64,000 nucleotides of DNA, taken from positions 236,066 through 300,065 of the forward strand of contig JADJTR010000005.1 in the NCBI GenBank assembly GCA_016711085.1. The letters run 5' to 3'. This DNA is from Phyllobacteriaceae bacterium. Lineage in GTDB: Bacteria > Pseudomonadota > Alphaproteobacteria > Rhizobiales > Rhizobiaceae. Position 1 is the stretch's first letter; every line of letters begins with the position of its first letter. This document shows positions 53,933 through 64,000 of the stretch, in pieces. The notes beneath the pieces are model-generated. The model ran no database searches. It was not told the DNA's origin and saw nothing but the letters and a program-made list of their open reading frames with translations. The translations under genes were made by a program, and so were the position numbers.

Positions 53933-54721
53933 TCACGTCCGGCGGAAATCCGCCGGCCGCTTGGCCAGAAAGGCGCTCACACCCTCGACGAAATCGGGGC
54001 CAAAGCCGGCTTCGCGCTGCAGGTCGCGCTCGACCCGCACCTGCGTCTCCAGCGCGTTGCGCGAGGCCTCATGGATGGCGCGTTTGGTCAACGCCAGCGC
54101 CATCGCGGAAGACGCGGCGAGGCGCTCCGCCAGACGGGCGGTCTCCCCTTCCAGATCGGCGTCGTCGACGACCCTGTGAATTAACCCCCACGATTCGGCG
54201 GTCGCGGCCGGCAGCGGCTCGGCCAGCATGGCAAGCGCCTTGGCCCGCGCCTCGCCCAGATGCCGCGTCAGCCACCAGGTGCCGCCGGCGTCGGGTATGA
54301 GGCCGATGCGGGCGAACGCCTGCAGGAAGGAAGCGGAACGTCCCGCGATGACGAAATCGGCGGCGAGGGCGAAATTCGCGCCCGCTCCGGCGGCAATGCC
54401 GTTGACCGACGCGATGATCGGTTTCGCCATGTCGCGCATCATCAAAATCAAAGGGTTGTAAGTCGTTTCCAGCGACGCGCCGAGATCGGGTCGACCGCCC
54501 GCGTCATCGAGTTCCCGCGCCGTCAGATCCTGGCCGGCGCAGAAACCGCGTCCCGCGCCGGTGACGACAATGGCGCGGCAGGAATCATCGTCGCGGCATT
54601 GCACCATGGCGGCGGCAATTCCGGCCAGCATGTCGGCGTTGAAGGCGTTCAGCCGTTCGGGACGGTTCAGCGTGATGACGTGATAACCGTCGCGACGGTC
54701 GACAAGAACCGGATCGGTCAT
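53933..54721 (-). CDS. Enoyl-CoA hydratase/isomerase family protein (PaaG-like)
   Basis: A 262-residue crotonase-fold protein. VDRRDGYHVITLNRPERLNAFNADML is the usual start. AIVVTGAGRGFCAGQDL holds the oxyanion hole, KPIIASVNGIAAGAGANFALAADFVIAG the second oxyanion strand, and IGLIPDAGGTWWLTRHLGEARAKAL the catalytic region. The Asp in PDAGG and absence of the usual second Glu point toward the PaaG isomerase branch (ring-epoxide isomerisation in phenylacetate degradation) rather than a plain enoyl-CoA hydratase, but other paa genes are not nearby. GGAGAG precedes the ATG at 54721. Confidence 0.85.
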   Translation of the reverse strand: MTDPVLVDRRDGYHVITLNRPERLNAFNADMLAGIAAAMVQCRDDDSCRAIVVTGAGRGFCAGQDLTARELDDAGGRPDLGASLETTYNPLILMMRDMAKPIIASVNGIAAGAGANFALAADFVIAGRSASFLQAFARIGLIPDAGGTWWLTRHLGEARAKALAMLAEPLPAATAESWGLIHRVVDDADLEGETARLAERLAASSAMALALTKRAIHEASRNALETQVRVERDLQREAGFGPDFVEGVSAFLAKRPADFRRT

Positions 54722-54779
54722 GAAAAGCTCTCCGACGCGCTGCGACCATGCCACGCGCCGGAAGCCGGCGCAAACCGGG

Positions 54780-57700
54780 TCAGAACTTGCCGACGAGATT
54801 GAAGAACACGCCTTGGTCGTCGAGCGTCAGGTCGCGCAGATCGTCGGAGAAGCGGCCGAAATTGTAGCCGAGCCCGACCTTGAAATTGTCGCCGACGTGG
54901 CGATAGACGGCGGCGAGCGCCCCGTAGTCGACCGTGCCCGAAACCGGCGACCACAAGGCGCGGCCCTCCAGCGTTGCGTCCCAAACCTTCACGATGTGGA
55001 AATCGGCGCGTAAAATACCGAGATGCACGTCCGAGCGGGTCCATGTCGTGGAGGCTCGCGCGCGCTGGTCGCCGATGCGGAAGCCGTATTTGGCTCCGAC
55101 CGACAGCCACGGCGTCACATCGTAGATCATGTCAGCCGACAGGATATGGCTGCGTTGCGCCGGCCCGTTGAGTTCGCCATTGGCGTTGACCTGTTCGGCG
55201 CCCGGCAAATCGTGCAGGAAAGTGTATTTGAACAGCGCGTTGAAACGATCATGCGCGACGGGGCGGTAGGCGTAGCCGATCGACGCCTCGATGTAAGTGC
55301 CATCGAGCATCGACGTGGTCAGCCTGTCGGAAATGGCGGCTTCGGCGCTGGCGATCAGCCGCCAGTCGCTTGATTGCTGCCAGGTCATTTGTCCGGCGAC
55401 GAGGTAGGCGTTGAGATCGCGCGTATGATCGTCCGAGCGCTCCATGCGGAATTCGCCGCGCAGGCGCGCCGTCAATTTGCGTTCCTCGTCATTGTAGCCG
55501 ATCGACGCGGAGAACGCCTTGCGGTCGAAGTCGGAGCGCTCAAGCCCGGTGACCGGATCGCGCGAATTGTCGACAATCCGGCCGATTTCGATATTGCCGT
55601 CAACCGACCACAGCGCGCTCGGCGTATAGACGACGCCGTAAGCCTGGGTCAGCGAACGCTTGTTGGAGAAAATGTCGAACTGGTTTTCGACAAACATCGA
55701 CAGCGTGTCGCCAAACTTGCGCCGAGCGCCAGCGACGATGACGCCATTGTCGCGACCGATCCCGGAGAAATCCGCCGCCGGATCGTAAATGCGGTCGGGA
55801 TCGAGCCGGTAGCCGAGATAATAGCGGTCGTCGGCGTTCGGTTCGTAGGTGAGCGCCGCCAACGCGCCGACGCCAGTTGTGCCGTAAGATACCTCCCCCG
55901 TCGCCCCGATCTTTTCGGTGAGCTTGACATCGGCGCCGACGCCGAAACGGTCGTTGCGGCGGATGTCGCCCGACCGGGCGACCGTCGCCTGCCCGAAGGC
56001 GTAGTAAAGGTGATCGTCGTCCTGGCGGTATTCGACGCGTGCGCCGATGTCGGTGCGCCGTCCGTTGTATCCCGGCTTGGTCGCCAAAGGATCGGCCAGC
56101 CGGGTGTGGTCGAGGCCGAGAATGACGGCCCAATGCTCGCCGTACTCGAAGGAGACGCTGGCCTCGCCCGATTGCTTGATCTTGCCGTCGGCGTCGGAAT
56201 AATCGTCATAGCTCAGCGCCAGCTTGACGTTCTCGGAGATCATCGCATCGACATTGGCGCCCCAGATGCGCGCATCAACGGTGACGTTTTCGGCGAGCGT
56301 CGAAAAGCCTTTCTTGCGCTCGGTGTAGTAGGCGCCGATGGAGCCTTGGACTTTTCCGTTGGTGATGTCTTCGAGGCCGACCTGGCCGCGCACCCGCCAG
56401 ACATCGGCGGTCACGCCGACGACGCCGGAACTTCCGGTCGGTGTCGTCGAAATGCCCCCGTCGGCGGGAAAATTCGAACCGAACCCGGGCCGCTCGAGCG
56501 CGCCCATTCCGCTTCGACATAGGTTTTGTCGGTATGACGGATCTGAACATCCACGCCATAGGCGGTCTGGTTTGCCGCTCCCGTGGTCTCGCTCATGCCG
56601 GTTGCGCCGACGCGAACATGGTCGCCCAGCCAGCCCTGGACACGCCCGCCGAACACATAGCCATCCACATCGCCGGCAGCCGGCGTGTATTCATATTGCA
56701 CGATGAGGTTGACCTGATGGCCGCCAAGCGAGCCGTCGACCACCGGCTCGGAACCGCCGGTGACCGAGGACAGCGGCCGTTTCAGCAACACCACGCCCTG
56801 GATGCTGTCGATCTCGTAGTCGACGCCCAGCGCCATCTGCCGCCGCTCGACCACAAGCCCGGTGATCGGATCGATGATCTCGACGCTGATGCGCGCCGAA
56901 CCCTGCGTGATGTCCTGATGCTTGAGGAAATATACCGATCCGCCGGTTCCGCGGAAGATGTCGCGTTGGGGCAATGTGCCGGGCTGCGCGGCGTAGGCGC
57001 GCGCCTCGATGCGGCGTTCTCCAAAGGGCGTCGTCGCCTGCGATTTGTAGACCGCTTCGGCTCCGTAGAGCGCGCGTTCCTGGCGCATGAATTCGGTGCC
57101 GGTAATCGAGGTGTTGTAGTTGCCCCACATCACGTGGCTGTCGCCGCGTTCGAGCCGGACATAGAACTTGCCGCGCGTCGGCGCATCCTCGACGGACGAG
57201 GAATCGTCACCATAGACCGCGTAATAATCGTCCGGATCGAGACGGCGCAGCAGGCTTTTGGAATCCTTGCCGTCAAACCCGCGGAACAGTGTCGCCAGAT
57301 CGCCCTCGCCCGTGTCGGCGGCGGCTTTCAATAGGTATTTTCCCTTGATCTTGCCCTTCAGGTAGAAGGCGAAGCGACCTTTCTTGTAAAGCCCGGGAAA
57401 TTCGCCGGGACGCACCGCCTCGAATCCGGCCGATCCCCAGCGTTGGCCGATCGTCACGTCGGCAAGCGCCACATAGAACCAGTCGTTTTCCGGGATGTTG
57501 ATTTGCCGCGTGAATTCGATGCCGCCGCTTTTGCCCCCGGTCAGCGCGACATGCACTTCCTGGTCGCCGGCCGGGAGAATTTTCTGGATGACGAAGGACT
57601 GATCGGCGTCGACGGGAACAGTCTCGCCGAGCACTTCGACATTGTAGCCGGGCGGCACATTGCGACCGAAAACCGTCACGGCCCCGCCGGCGAGTGCGAT

Positions 57701-58416
57701 GTTGCGCTTCGCCGTGTAATCCTCGCCGTATCCCGGCGCTGGCGCCTTGTCTTTTTCCGAAGGCTCTCGGTCGGTACGCGACAGCCCGCGAGCATGGGTT
57801 TCGTCGAAGCGGCCCTTCGAATCGTAGACCCGCAGGACATAGAGATATTTGCCGTCACCGTCCTCCGGCATCGTCCATTCGGCTTCGCCGTTGGCCGGCG
57901 CCTCGATCACGGCGACAGGGCGTTGGTCGGATTTCTTGTCCGCCGGAATGACGCGGATCTCGGCGTGGTCCACCCAGGCCGCATAGTTGGACGACGCGCG
58001 AAAAGTGATCGTCTCGCCGGCCTTGTAGGCGCTTCGCACCGGGTTGGTGGCGACGTTGAGGAACGGTTTCAGCTCCAGACCGTCGAACTTGACCTGGACA
58101 TCGACCGAATCGGCCCCTTGTCGGCGATACGGTCCGCGTCTGCCGGCGCGTTGGTGCCGGCGACATGCTCGCCGTCGACGCTGATCGAGAACATTGCGCC
58201 TTCGGCCGAGCCGCGGCTGACTTCGGTGTTCGGCTGCGTCGCCACTCGTCCGGTTGCCGACACATTGGCGACCTTGCCGCCCTTCGCCGTCTCGCAATCT
58301 TCCGCCGGGCAATTGCTTGCCGCTTGCACCGGCCCGGCAAACGCCATGAGGCACGCCGAGGCAAGCGCCTTTGCACGGATGCGTTGCAGGATGAGATGAC
58401 GGTACGCTACAGCCAC
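54780..58416 (-). CDS. Large outer-membrane beta-barrel protein with N-terminal periplasmic/surface domains (two frameshifts)
   Basis: About 1212 residues after correcting two one-base deletions (near 58110 and 56500). It opens with a Sec signal peptide (LASACLMAFAGPVQA then ASNCPAEDCETAKGG) and continues with Ig-like beta domains (FRASSNYAAWVDHAEIRVIPADKK, AVTVFGRNVPPGYNVEVLGETVPVDADQSF). Extended beta modules follow (WGNYNTSITGTEFMRQERALYGAEAVYKSQATT). The C-terminal 575 residues alternate short amphipathic strands with Gly/Asp turns (VGADVKLTEKIGATGEVSYG, FVENQFDIFSNKRSLTQAYG) and end NLVGKF, the terminal aromatic residue that BAM-dependent barrels need. The gene lies 91 bp downstream of the giant repeat protein on the same strand. 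This suggests it anchors or exports that protein, which is an inference. The three open pieces are 58110-58416, 56500-58110 and 54780-56507. Confidence 0.75.
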
Positions 58417-58507
58417 GACGGCGAATTCCCTTCGGTTAATAAACCGCTGCTCCGTCCGACCTTCTGGCCGGCATGGTTAACTCAGGGTTAACAAAACGCA
58501 GGGAACG

Positions 58508-61500
58508 CTACTTGCGGACGACTATTTCCGTTTCGATTTCAAGCCGATAGCGGCCGGACACATCGCGCCAGCGCTCGCGCACCAGCTTGACAATGGCTGC
58601 TATCCGCTTCTCCGCGACGGGCTTTTCATCCGCCTCGGCCCGATAGGCGATACGCAGTTTGGACTCTTCCTTGCCCAGCACAGACAGCAACTCGTCGATG
58701 CCTGACGACCACTCGGCCTTCAATTCGTTCGACGAACCGTTAAACGCCCCGTCATTGAGATCGAGCTTGACCACGCGCCCGATCGTTGCGCCGAAGTTCA
58801 TTTTCACCATCTTGCCGGCGGTCAGCCGCACGACGCGCGGGTTTTCCGTCGTCAACCGATAGCCGGTCGGCAGGGTGCGCGCATCGAGCTTGAGGATGAA
58901 ATTCGACCCCGTGCGCGAATCCGGCATGTCGGCGCAGGCGACATGGAACCGCCCGTGCTTGTCGGTGGTGATCAACACGCCCTTGACGGTCGCCAGACGT
59001 ACGCTCGGCAGGCCAGGTTCGTTCTCGTCCTGGTAGCCGTTACGGTTGCGGTCGTCGAACACTTTGCCGATCACTTCCGAACAATCGAGCACCGGCAGGG
59101 CGCGGATTTCCACTGTCGCCGTCGCCGCCGGCGCGAGCGCCGTGCCTGCGCCGTCGACGATGGTCGCGGTATTGATGTGACGACCCGGGCCGGCGCTGGT
59201 CAGCGCTTCGAGTTGCAACGTCACGGTGATCGAACTGGAACCCGCAAGGGTCAGCCCGGCAAAATTCAGGTTCTGGCCGCTGGTTGTCGGCGCAAATGCC
59301 GCGCCGTTGACCGTCGCCGAACCATCCACGTAACGGAACCCGGCCGGCGCGGCGTCGACGATCGTCACCGGCGTGATCGCTCCAGCGGCCGCGTTGGTCG
59401 CCGTGATGGTGTAGAGAATTCGGTCGCCCCGCTGCGCGATCCGACGATCGGCTGTCTTGGTCAGCGTCACTTCGCCATTGCCCGTCGGGTCGAGCGGAAT
59501 GTGATTGTGGACCACATGCGGATCACCCGCGCCGAGCAGGAAGGCGAGGTAGTAGATGGTCGGCGCCACGCCGGCCGGCGCGTCGGCCTGCGCCTGCACC
59601 TGGCACGAACCGCCCGGTACGGCGTCGCCGGGACAGGTGGTGGCGTCGAGCGCGCCGGCTTGCGGGCCAATCGCAGCCGAGGGCGCGGCGGCATAACCCG
59701 CGGGAGCCGAAACCGCGATGCGGTACTCGGTCTCAACGGCCGGGCAGGCAGGATCGGCGTTGGGCACGATATCGAAGCGGTAGGCGCCATCCGGGCCGGT
59801 CACCTGGTTCTGTTGACTCGGCGCGACGAAACAGATTGCTGGAAGCGGCGTTCCGCTCGCCGTCGTCATCGTCACGGTCGCCCCGGCGATCGGAGCCCGC
59901 GTCATCGCGTTGTAGATCACGCCGGATGGATCGATCGGCAGGTCGACATCGACGATGCTCAGTCCCGGAGTCACCGAGAACGAGCCTTGGCCGGCGACCA
60001 CCGCGCCTGAGGCCGGATCGATGGCCGCGACGGTGTAGCCCGTTCCTGTCGGGACATCGTCAAAGCGGTAGCTGCCGTCGGCGGCCGTTGTCGTTGTCGC
60101 GATCACGATGCCGTTCTGCAGAAGTTGTACGGTCACACCGCCTTCCAGCGGTTCACCGGGGGTGAACGCACCGTCGGAATTATCGTCCTCGAAGACAGTG
60201 CCCGCGATGGAGCCGGTCGGCCCCAGGACCGTGACCGAAGCGATCGCCGTATCGCAATTGGCCGGATTGGCGACCTCGCAGATCCGGTACTCGACCGGGT
60301 AGACCCCGGCCGGCGTCGCCGCCGGAACCGTCAGCGTGCCGTCGGGATTGATCGTCACCCCGGTCAGGCCGCCATCGGCGACGATCGTCGGGATCACGGC
60401 GGCCGGCAGGAAGGCCGCGCCGTTCAGCGTGTCGTTGGCGAACACCGTCGGCGTCGCCCCGCCGGAGGGCAGGATCGGCGAGCCCGACAGGTCGTCGGCG
60501 ACCGCGTCGATGACCGGCGACACCGTGACCGAAGCGATCGCCGTATCGCACTTGGCGGATTGGCGACCTCGCAGATCCGGTACTCGACCGAGTAGCTGCC
60601 GGCCGGCGTCGCCGCCGGAACCGTCAGCGTGCCGTCGGGATTGATCGTCACCCCGGTCAGGCCGCCATCGGCGACGATCGTCAGGATCACGGCGGCCGGC
60701 AGGAAGGCCGCGCCGTTCAGCGTGTCGTTGGCGAACACCGTCGGCGTCGCCCCGCCGGAGGGCAGGATCGGCGAGCCCGACAGGTCGTCGGCGACCGCGT
60801 CGATGACCGGCGACACCGTGACCGAAGCGATCGCCGTATCGCAATTGGCCGGATTGGCGACCTCGCAGATCCGGTACTCGACCGGGTAGACCCCGGCCGG
60901 CGTCGCCGCCGGAACCGTCAGCGTGCCGTCGGGATTGATCGTCACCCCGGTCAGGCCGCCATCGGCGACGATCGCTCGGGATCACGGCGGCCGGCAGGAA
61001 GGCCGCGCCGTTCAGCGTGTCGTTGGCGAACACCGTCGGCGTCGCCCCGCCGGAGGGCAGGATCGGCGAGCCGACGGAGTCGTCGGCGACCGCGTCGATG
61101 ACCGGCGACACCGTGACCAGGAACGATCGCCGTATCGCAATTGGCCGGATTGGCGACCTCGCAGATCCGGTACTCGACCGGTAGCCCTGGCGGCGTCGCC
61201 GCCGGAACCGTCAGCGTGCCGTCGGGATTGATCGTCACCCCGGCCAGGCCGCCATCGGCGACGATCGTCGGGATCACGGCGGCCGGCAGGAAGGCCGCGC
61301 CGTTCAGCGTGTCGTTGGCGAACACCGTCGGCGTCGCGCCGCAGGCCGGCAGGATCGGCGAACCCCCGCCGGAGGGCAGGATCGGCGAGCCCGACAGGTC
61401 GTCGGCGACCGCGTCGATGACCGGCGACACCGTGACCGAAGCGATCGCCGTATCGCAATTGGCCGGATTGGCGACCTCGCAGATCCGGTACTCGACCGGG

Positions 61501-64000
61501 TAGACCCCGGCCGGCGTCGCCGCCGGAACCGTCAGCGTGCCGTCGGGATTGATCGTCACCCCGGTCAGGCCGCCATCGGCGACGATGTCGCCGGATCACG
61601 GCGGCCGGCAGGAAGGCCGCGCCGTTCAGCGTGTCGTTGGCGAACACCGTCGGCGTCGCCCGCCGGAGGGCAGGATCGGCGAGCCCGACAGGTCGTCGGC
61701 GACCGCGTCGATGATCCGGCGACACCGTGACCGAAAGCGATCGCCGTATCGCAATTGGCCGGATTGGCGACCTCGCAGAGCCGGTACTCGACCGGGTAGG
61801 ACCCCGGCCGGCGTCGCCGCCGGAACCGTCAGCGTGCCGTCGGGATTGATCGTCACCCCGGTCAGGCCGCCATCGGCGACGATCGTCGGGATCACGGCGG
61901 CCGGCAGGAAGGCCGCGCCGTTCAGCGTGTCGTTGGCGAACACCGTCGGCGTCGCCCCGCCGGAGGGCAGGATCGGCGAGCCCGACAGGTCGTCGGCGAC
62001 CGCGTCGATGACCGGCGACACCGTGACCGAGCGAGCGCCGTATCGCGATTGGCCGGATTGGCGAGCTCGCAGATGCGGTACTCGACCGGGTAGGCCCGGC
62101 CGGCGTCGCCGCCGGAACCGTCAGCGTGCCGTCAGGATTGATCGTCACCCCGGTCAGGCCGCCATCGGCGCGACGATCCGGATCACGGCGGCCGGCAGGA
62201 AGGCCGCGCCGTTCAGCGTGTCGTTGGCGAACACCGTCGGCGTTGGCGCCGCCGGAGGGCAGGATCGGCGGCTGACAGGTCGTCGGCGACCGCGTCGATG
62301 ACCGGGCGACACCGTGACCGAAAGCGATCGCCGTATCGCAATTGGCCGGATTGGCGACCTCGCAGAGCCGGTAGTCGACCAGGTAGGCCCCGGCCGGCGT
62401 CGCCGCCGGAACCGTCAGCGTGCCGTCGGGATTGATCGTCACCCCGGTCAGGCCGCCATCGGCGGCGATCGCCAGGATCACGGCGGCCGGCAGGAAGGCC
62501 GCGCCGTTCAGCGTGTCGTTGGCGAACACCGTCGGCGTCGCCCGCCGGCAGGCAGGATCGGCGACCCCCGACAGGTCGTCGGCGACCGCGTCGATGACCG
62601 GCGACACCGTGACCGAAGCAATCGCCGTATCGCAATTGGCCGGATTAGCGACCTCGCAGATCCGGTAGTCGACCGGGTAGACCCCGGCCGGCGTCGCCGC
62701 CGGAACCGTCACCGTGCCGTCAGGATTGATCGTCACCCCGGGTTCAGGCCGCCATCGGCGACGATCGGGGCATCACGGCCCCGGCAGAGGCCGCGCCGTT
62801 CAGCGTGTCGTTGGCGAACACCGTCGGCGTCGCGCCGGGCGGGCAGGATCGGCGAGCCTGACAGGTCGTCGGCGACCGCGTCGATGACCGGCGCCGACCG
62901 TGACCGAAGCGATCGCCGTATCGCAATTGGCCGGATTGGCGACCTCGCAGATCCGGTAGTCGACCGGGTAGACCCCGGCCGGCGTCGCCGCCGGAACCGT
63001 CAGCGTGCCGTCGGGATTGATCGTCACCCCGGTCAGGCCGCCATCGGCGATCGTCGGGGTCACGGCGGCCGGCAGGAAGGCCGCGCCGTTCAGCGTGTCG
63101 TTGGCGAACACCTTCGGCCCCGCCCGCCGGACGGATCCGCGGAGCCCCCGACAGGTCGTCGGCGACCGCGGCGATGACCGGCGACACCGTGACGGAAGCG
63201 ATCGCCGTATCGCAATTGGCCGGGTTGAGCGCCTCGCAGAGTCGGTAGTCGACCGGGTAGACCCCGGCCGGCGTCGCCGCCGGAACCGACAGCGTGCCGT
63301 ACAAGATTGAGCGTCACCCCGGTCAGGCCGCCATCGGCGACGATCGTCGGGGTCACGGCGGCCGGCAGCGGCCCGCCGTTCAGCGTGTCGTTGGCGAACA
63401 CCGTCGAGCGCCGCCCGGCCGGGGGCAGGATCGGCGAGCCGGACACGGTCGTCAGCGACCGCGTCGATGACCGGCGACACCGTGACCGACACGATCGCCG
63501 TATCGCAATTGGGCGGATTGAGGACCTCGCAGAGCCGGTACGCGACAAGGTGGCCCCCGGCCGGCGTCGCCGCCGGAACCGTCAGCGTGCCGTCGGGATT
63601 GATCGTCAGCCCGGTCAGGCCGCCATCGGCGCGATCGTCGGGATGACGGCGGCCGGCAGGAAGGCCGCGCCGTTCAGCGTGTCGTTGGCGAACACCGTCG
63701 GCGTCGCCCCGCCGGGCGGGCAGGATCGGCGAGGCCCGACAGGCCGTCGGCGACCGCGTCGATGACCGGCGACACCGTGACCGAAGCGCTCGCCGTATCG
63801 CAAGTGGCCGGAGTGGCGACCTCGCAGATCCGGTACTCGACCGGGTCGGCCCCGGCCGGCGTCGCCGCCGGGCCCGTCAGCGTGCCGTCGAGGATTGATC
63901 GTCACCCCCGGTCGAGGCCGCCATCGGCGACGATCGTCGGATCACGGCGGCCGGGAGGAAGGCCGCGCCGTTCAGCGTGTCGTTGGCGAACACCGTCGGC
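58508..64000 (-). CDS. Giant extracellular tandem-repeat protein (adhesin-like), C-terminal part, frame broken by indels
   Basis: The 3' end of a very long gene that leaves the window at its right edge. From the C-terminus backwards it has a unique domain ending ELKAEWSSGIDELLSVLGKE then RYRLEIETEIVVRK, and an SdrD-B-like collagen-binding repeat (SEVIGKVFDDRNRNGYQDENEPGLPSVRLATVKG). Before these come a DUF11-like domain (GEVTLTKTADRRIAQRGDRILYTITATNAAAGAITPVTIVDAAPAGFRYVDGS) and a second SdrD-B-like unit (TGSIAGTVFEDDNSDGAFTPGEPLEGGVTVQLLQNG). Ahead of those are at least twelve copies of a 98-residue unit. Cysteines are few and paired. Such proteins are exported and extended from the cell surface for attachment. 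Frames are intact from 58508 to about 60550 and increasingly interrupted beyond. The start is outside the window. Confidence 0.8.
60237..64000 (-). repeat. Tandem 294-bp (98-residue) repeat array, at least 12 units
   Basis: Units recur every 294 bp: the marker GTGACCGAAGCGATCG appears at 60231, 60525 and 60818, and the TTCAGCGTGTCGTTGGCG block recurs 13 times up to the window edge. Each unit encodes a cadherin-like or Ig-like strand set with the motifs SPILPSGGATPTVFANDTLNG, GLTGVTINPDGTLTVPAATPAG and YRICEVANPANCDTAI. The first three units are nearly identical. From about 61 kb to the edge, indels and small rearrangements accumulate, for example an extra 24-bp block near 61350. Confidence 0.9.

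Noticed and set aside
60231..64000. CRISPR array
   Set aside because: The repeats are 294 bp, contiguous and protein-coding with no unique spacers. No cas genes are present.

Overview
The window reads as chromosomal DNA of a high-G+C alphaproteobacterium, most likely in the Hyphomicrobiales (Rhizobiales). This rests on the gene content: Ugp and Dpp ABC systems, an ilv attenuator with an Ile-Leu-Val-Val leader peptide, PilZ and Flp-type proteins, BrnT/BrnA, an MttB-family methyltransferase, and REP-like palindromes of the CTCTCCCCG / CGGGGAGAG type. The genus cannot be fixed from sequence alone.

Layout. 0-1.6 kb: ugpA (partial) and ugpB, for glycerol-3-phosphate uptake. 1.7-7.6 kb: a P-type cation ATPase, a lipase-like hydrolase and malQ. 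7.8-11.9 kb: tRNA-Lys(CUU), a decayed phzF and a three-gene MacA/MacB-type ABC exporter. 11.9-15.4 kb: Nudix, EEP-nuclease, PilZ and aminotransferase genes. 15.5-16.2 kb: an AT-richer patch with an orphan antitoxin and an orphan gene. 16.2-24.5 kb: ilvC, an Flp-like pilin, a saccharopine-dehydrogenase-like enzyme, an RND/MMPL transporter coupled to a small exported protein, kup and pdxJ. 24.6-31.7 kb: a coupled PP2C / SDR-DoxX / DUF2269 trio, a helicase, and a small surface-polysaccharide-like group (ATP-grasp, CE4 deacetylase, methyltransferase). 31.9-35.4 kb: a LysE exporter with a perfect 21-bp palindrome at its promoter, an orphan VapB, and ilvB-ilvH behind an attenuator.

35.4-40.9 kb is the accessory region. 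It holds BrnT/BrnA, a large TIR-domain protein with an Ala/Tyr/Arg repeat tract, and two IS110-family elements in inverted orientation that form a palindrome of about 2.3 kb. Each element carries a conserved non-coding left end where a bridge RNA would be expected. REP-like palindromes sit at nearly every junction.

41-47.3 kb is a dppABC-(unknown membrane gene)-dppDF operon. 47.5-54.7 kb has fadD, gph-pgi, an MttB-family gene, a CoxG-like gene and an enoyl-CoA hydratase. 54.8-64 kb, on the minus strand, encodes an outer-membrane beta-barrel protein preceded by the end of a giant surface protein built from at least a dozen tandem 98-residue units that run off the window.

Caution on sequence quality: about ten otherwise intact genes are broken by single-base indels, nearly all deletions, including pgi and ugpB. 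Indels become dense in the tandem repeat and in the IS110 palindrome. I read most of these as sequencing or assembly errors. Spans given for such genes cover the whole gene across the frameshift.
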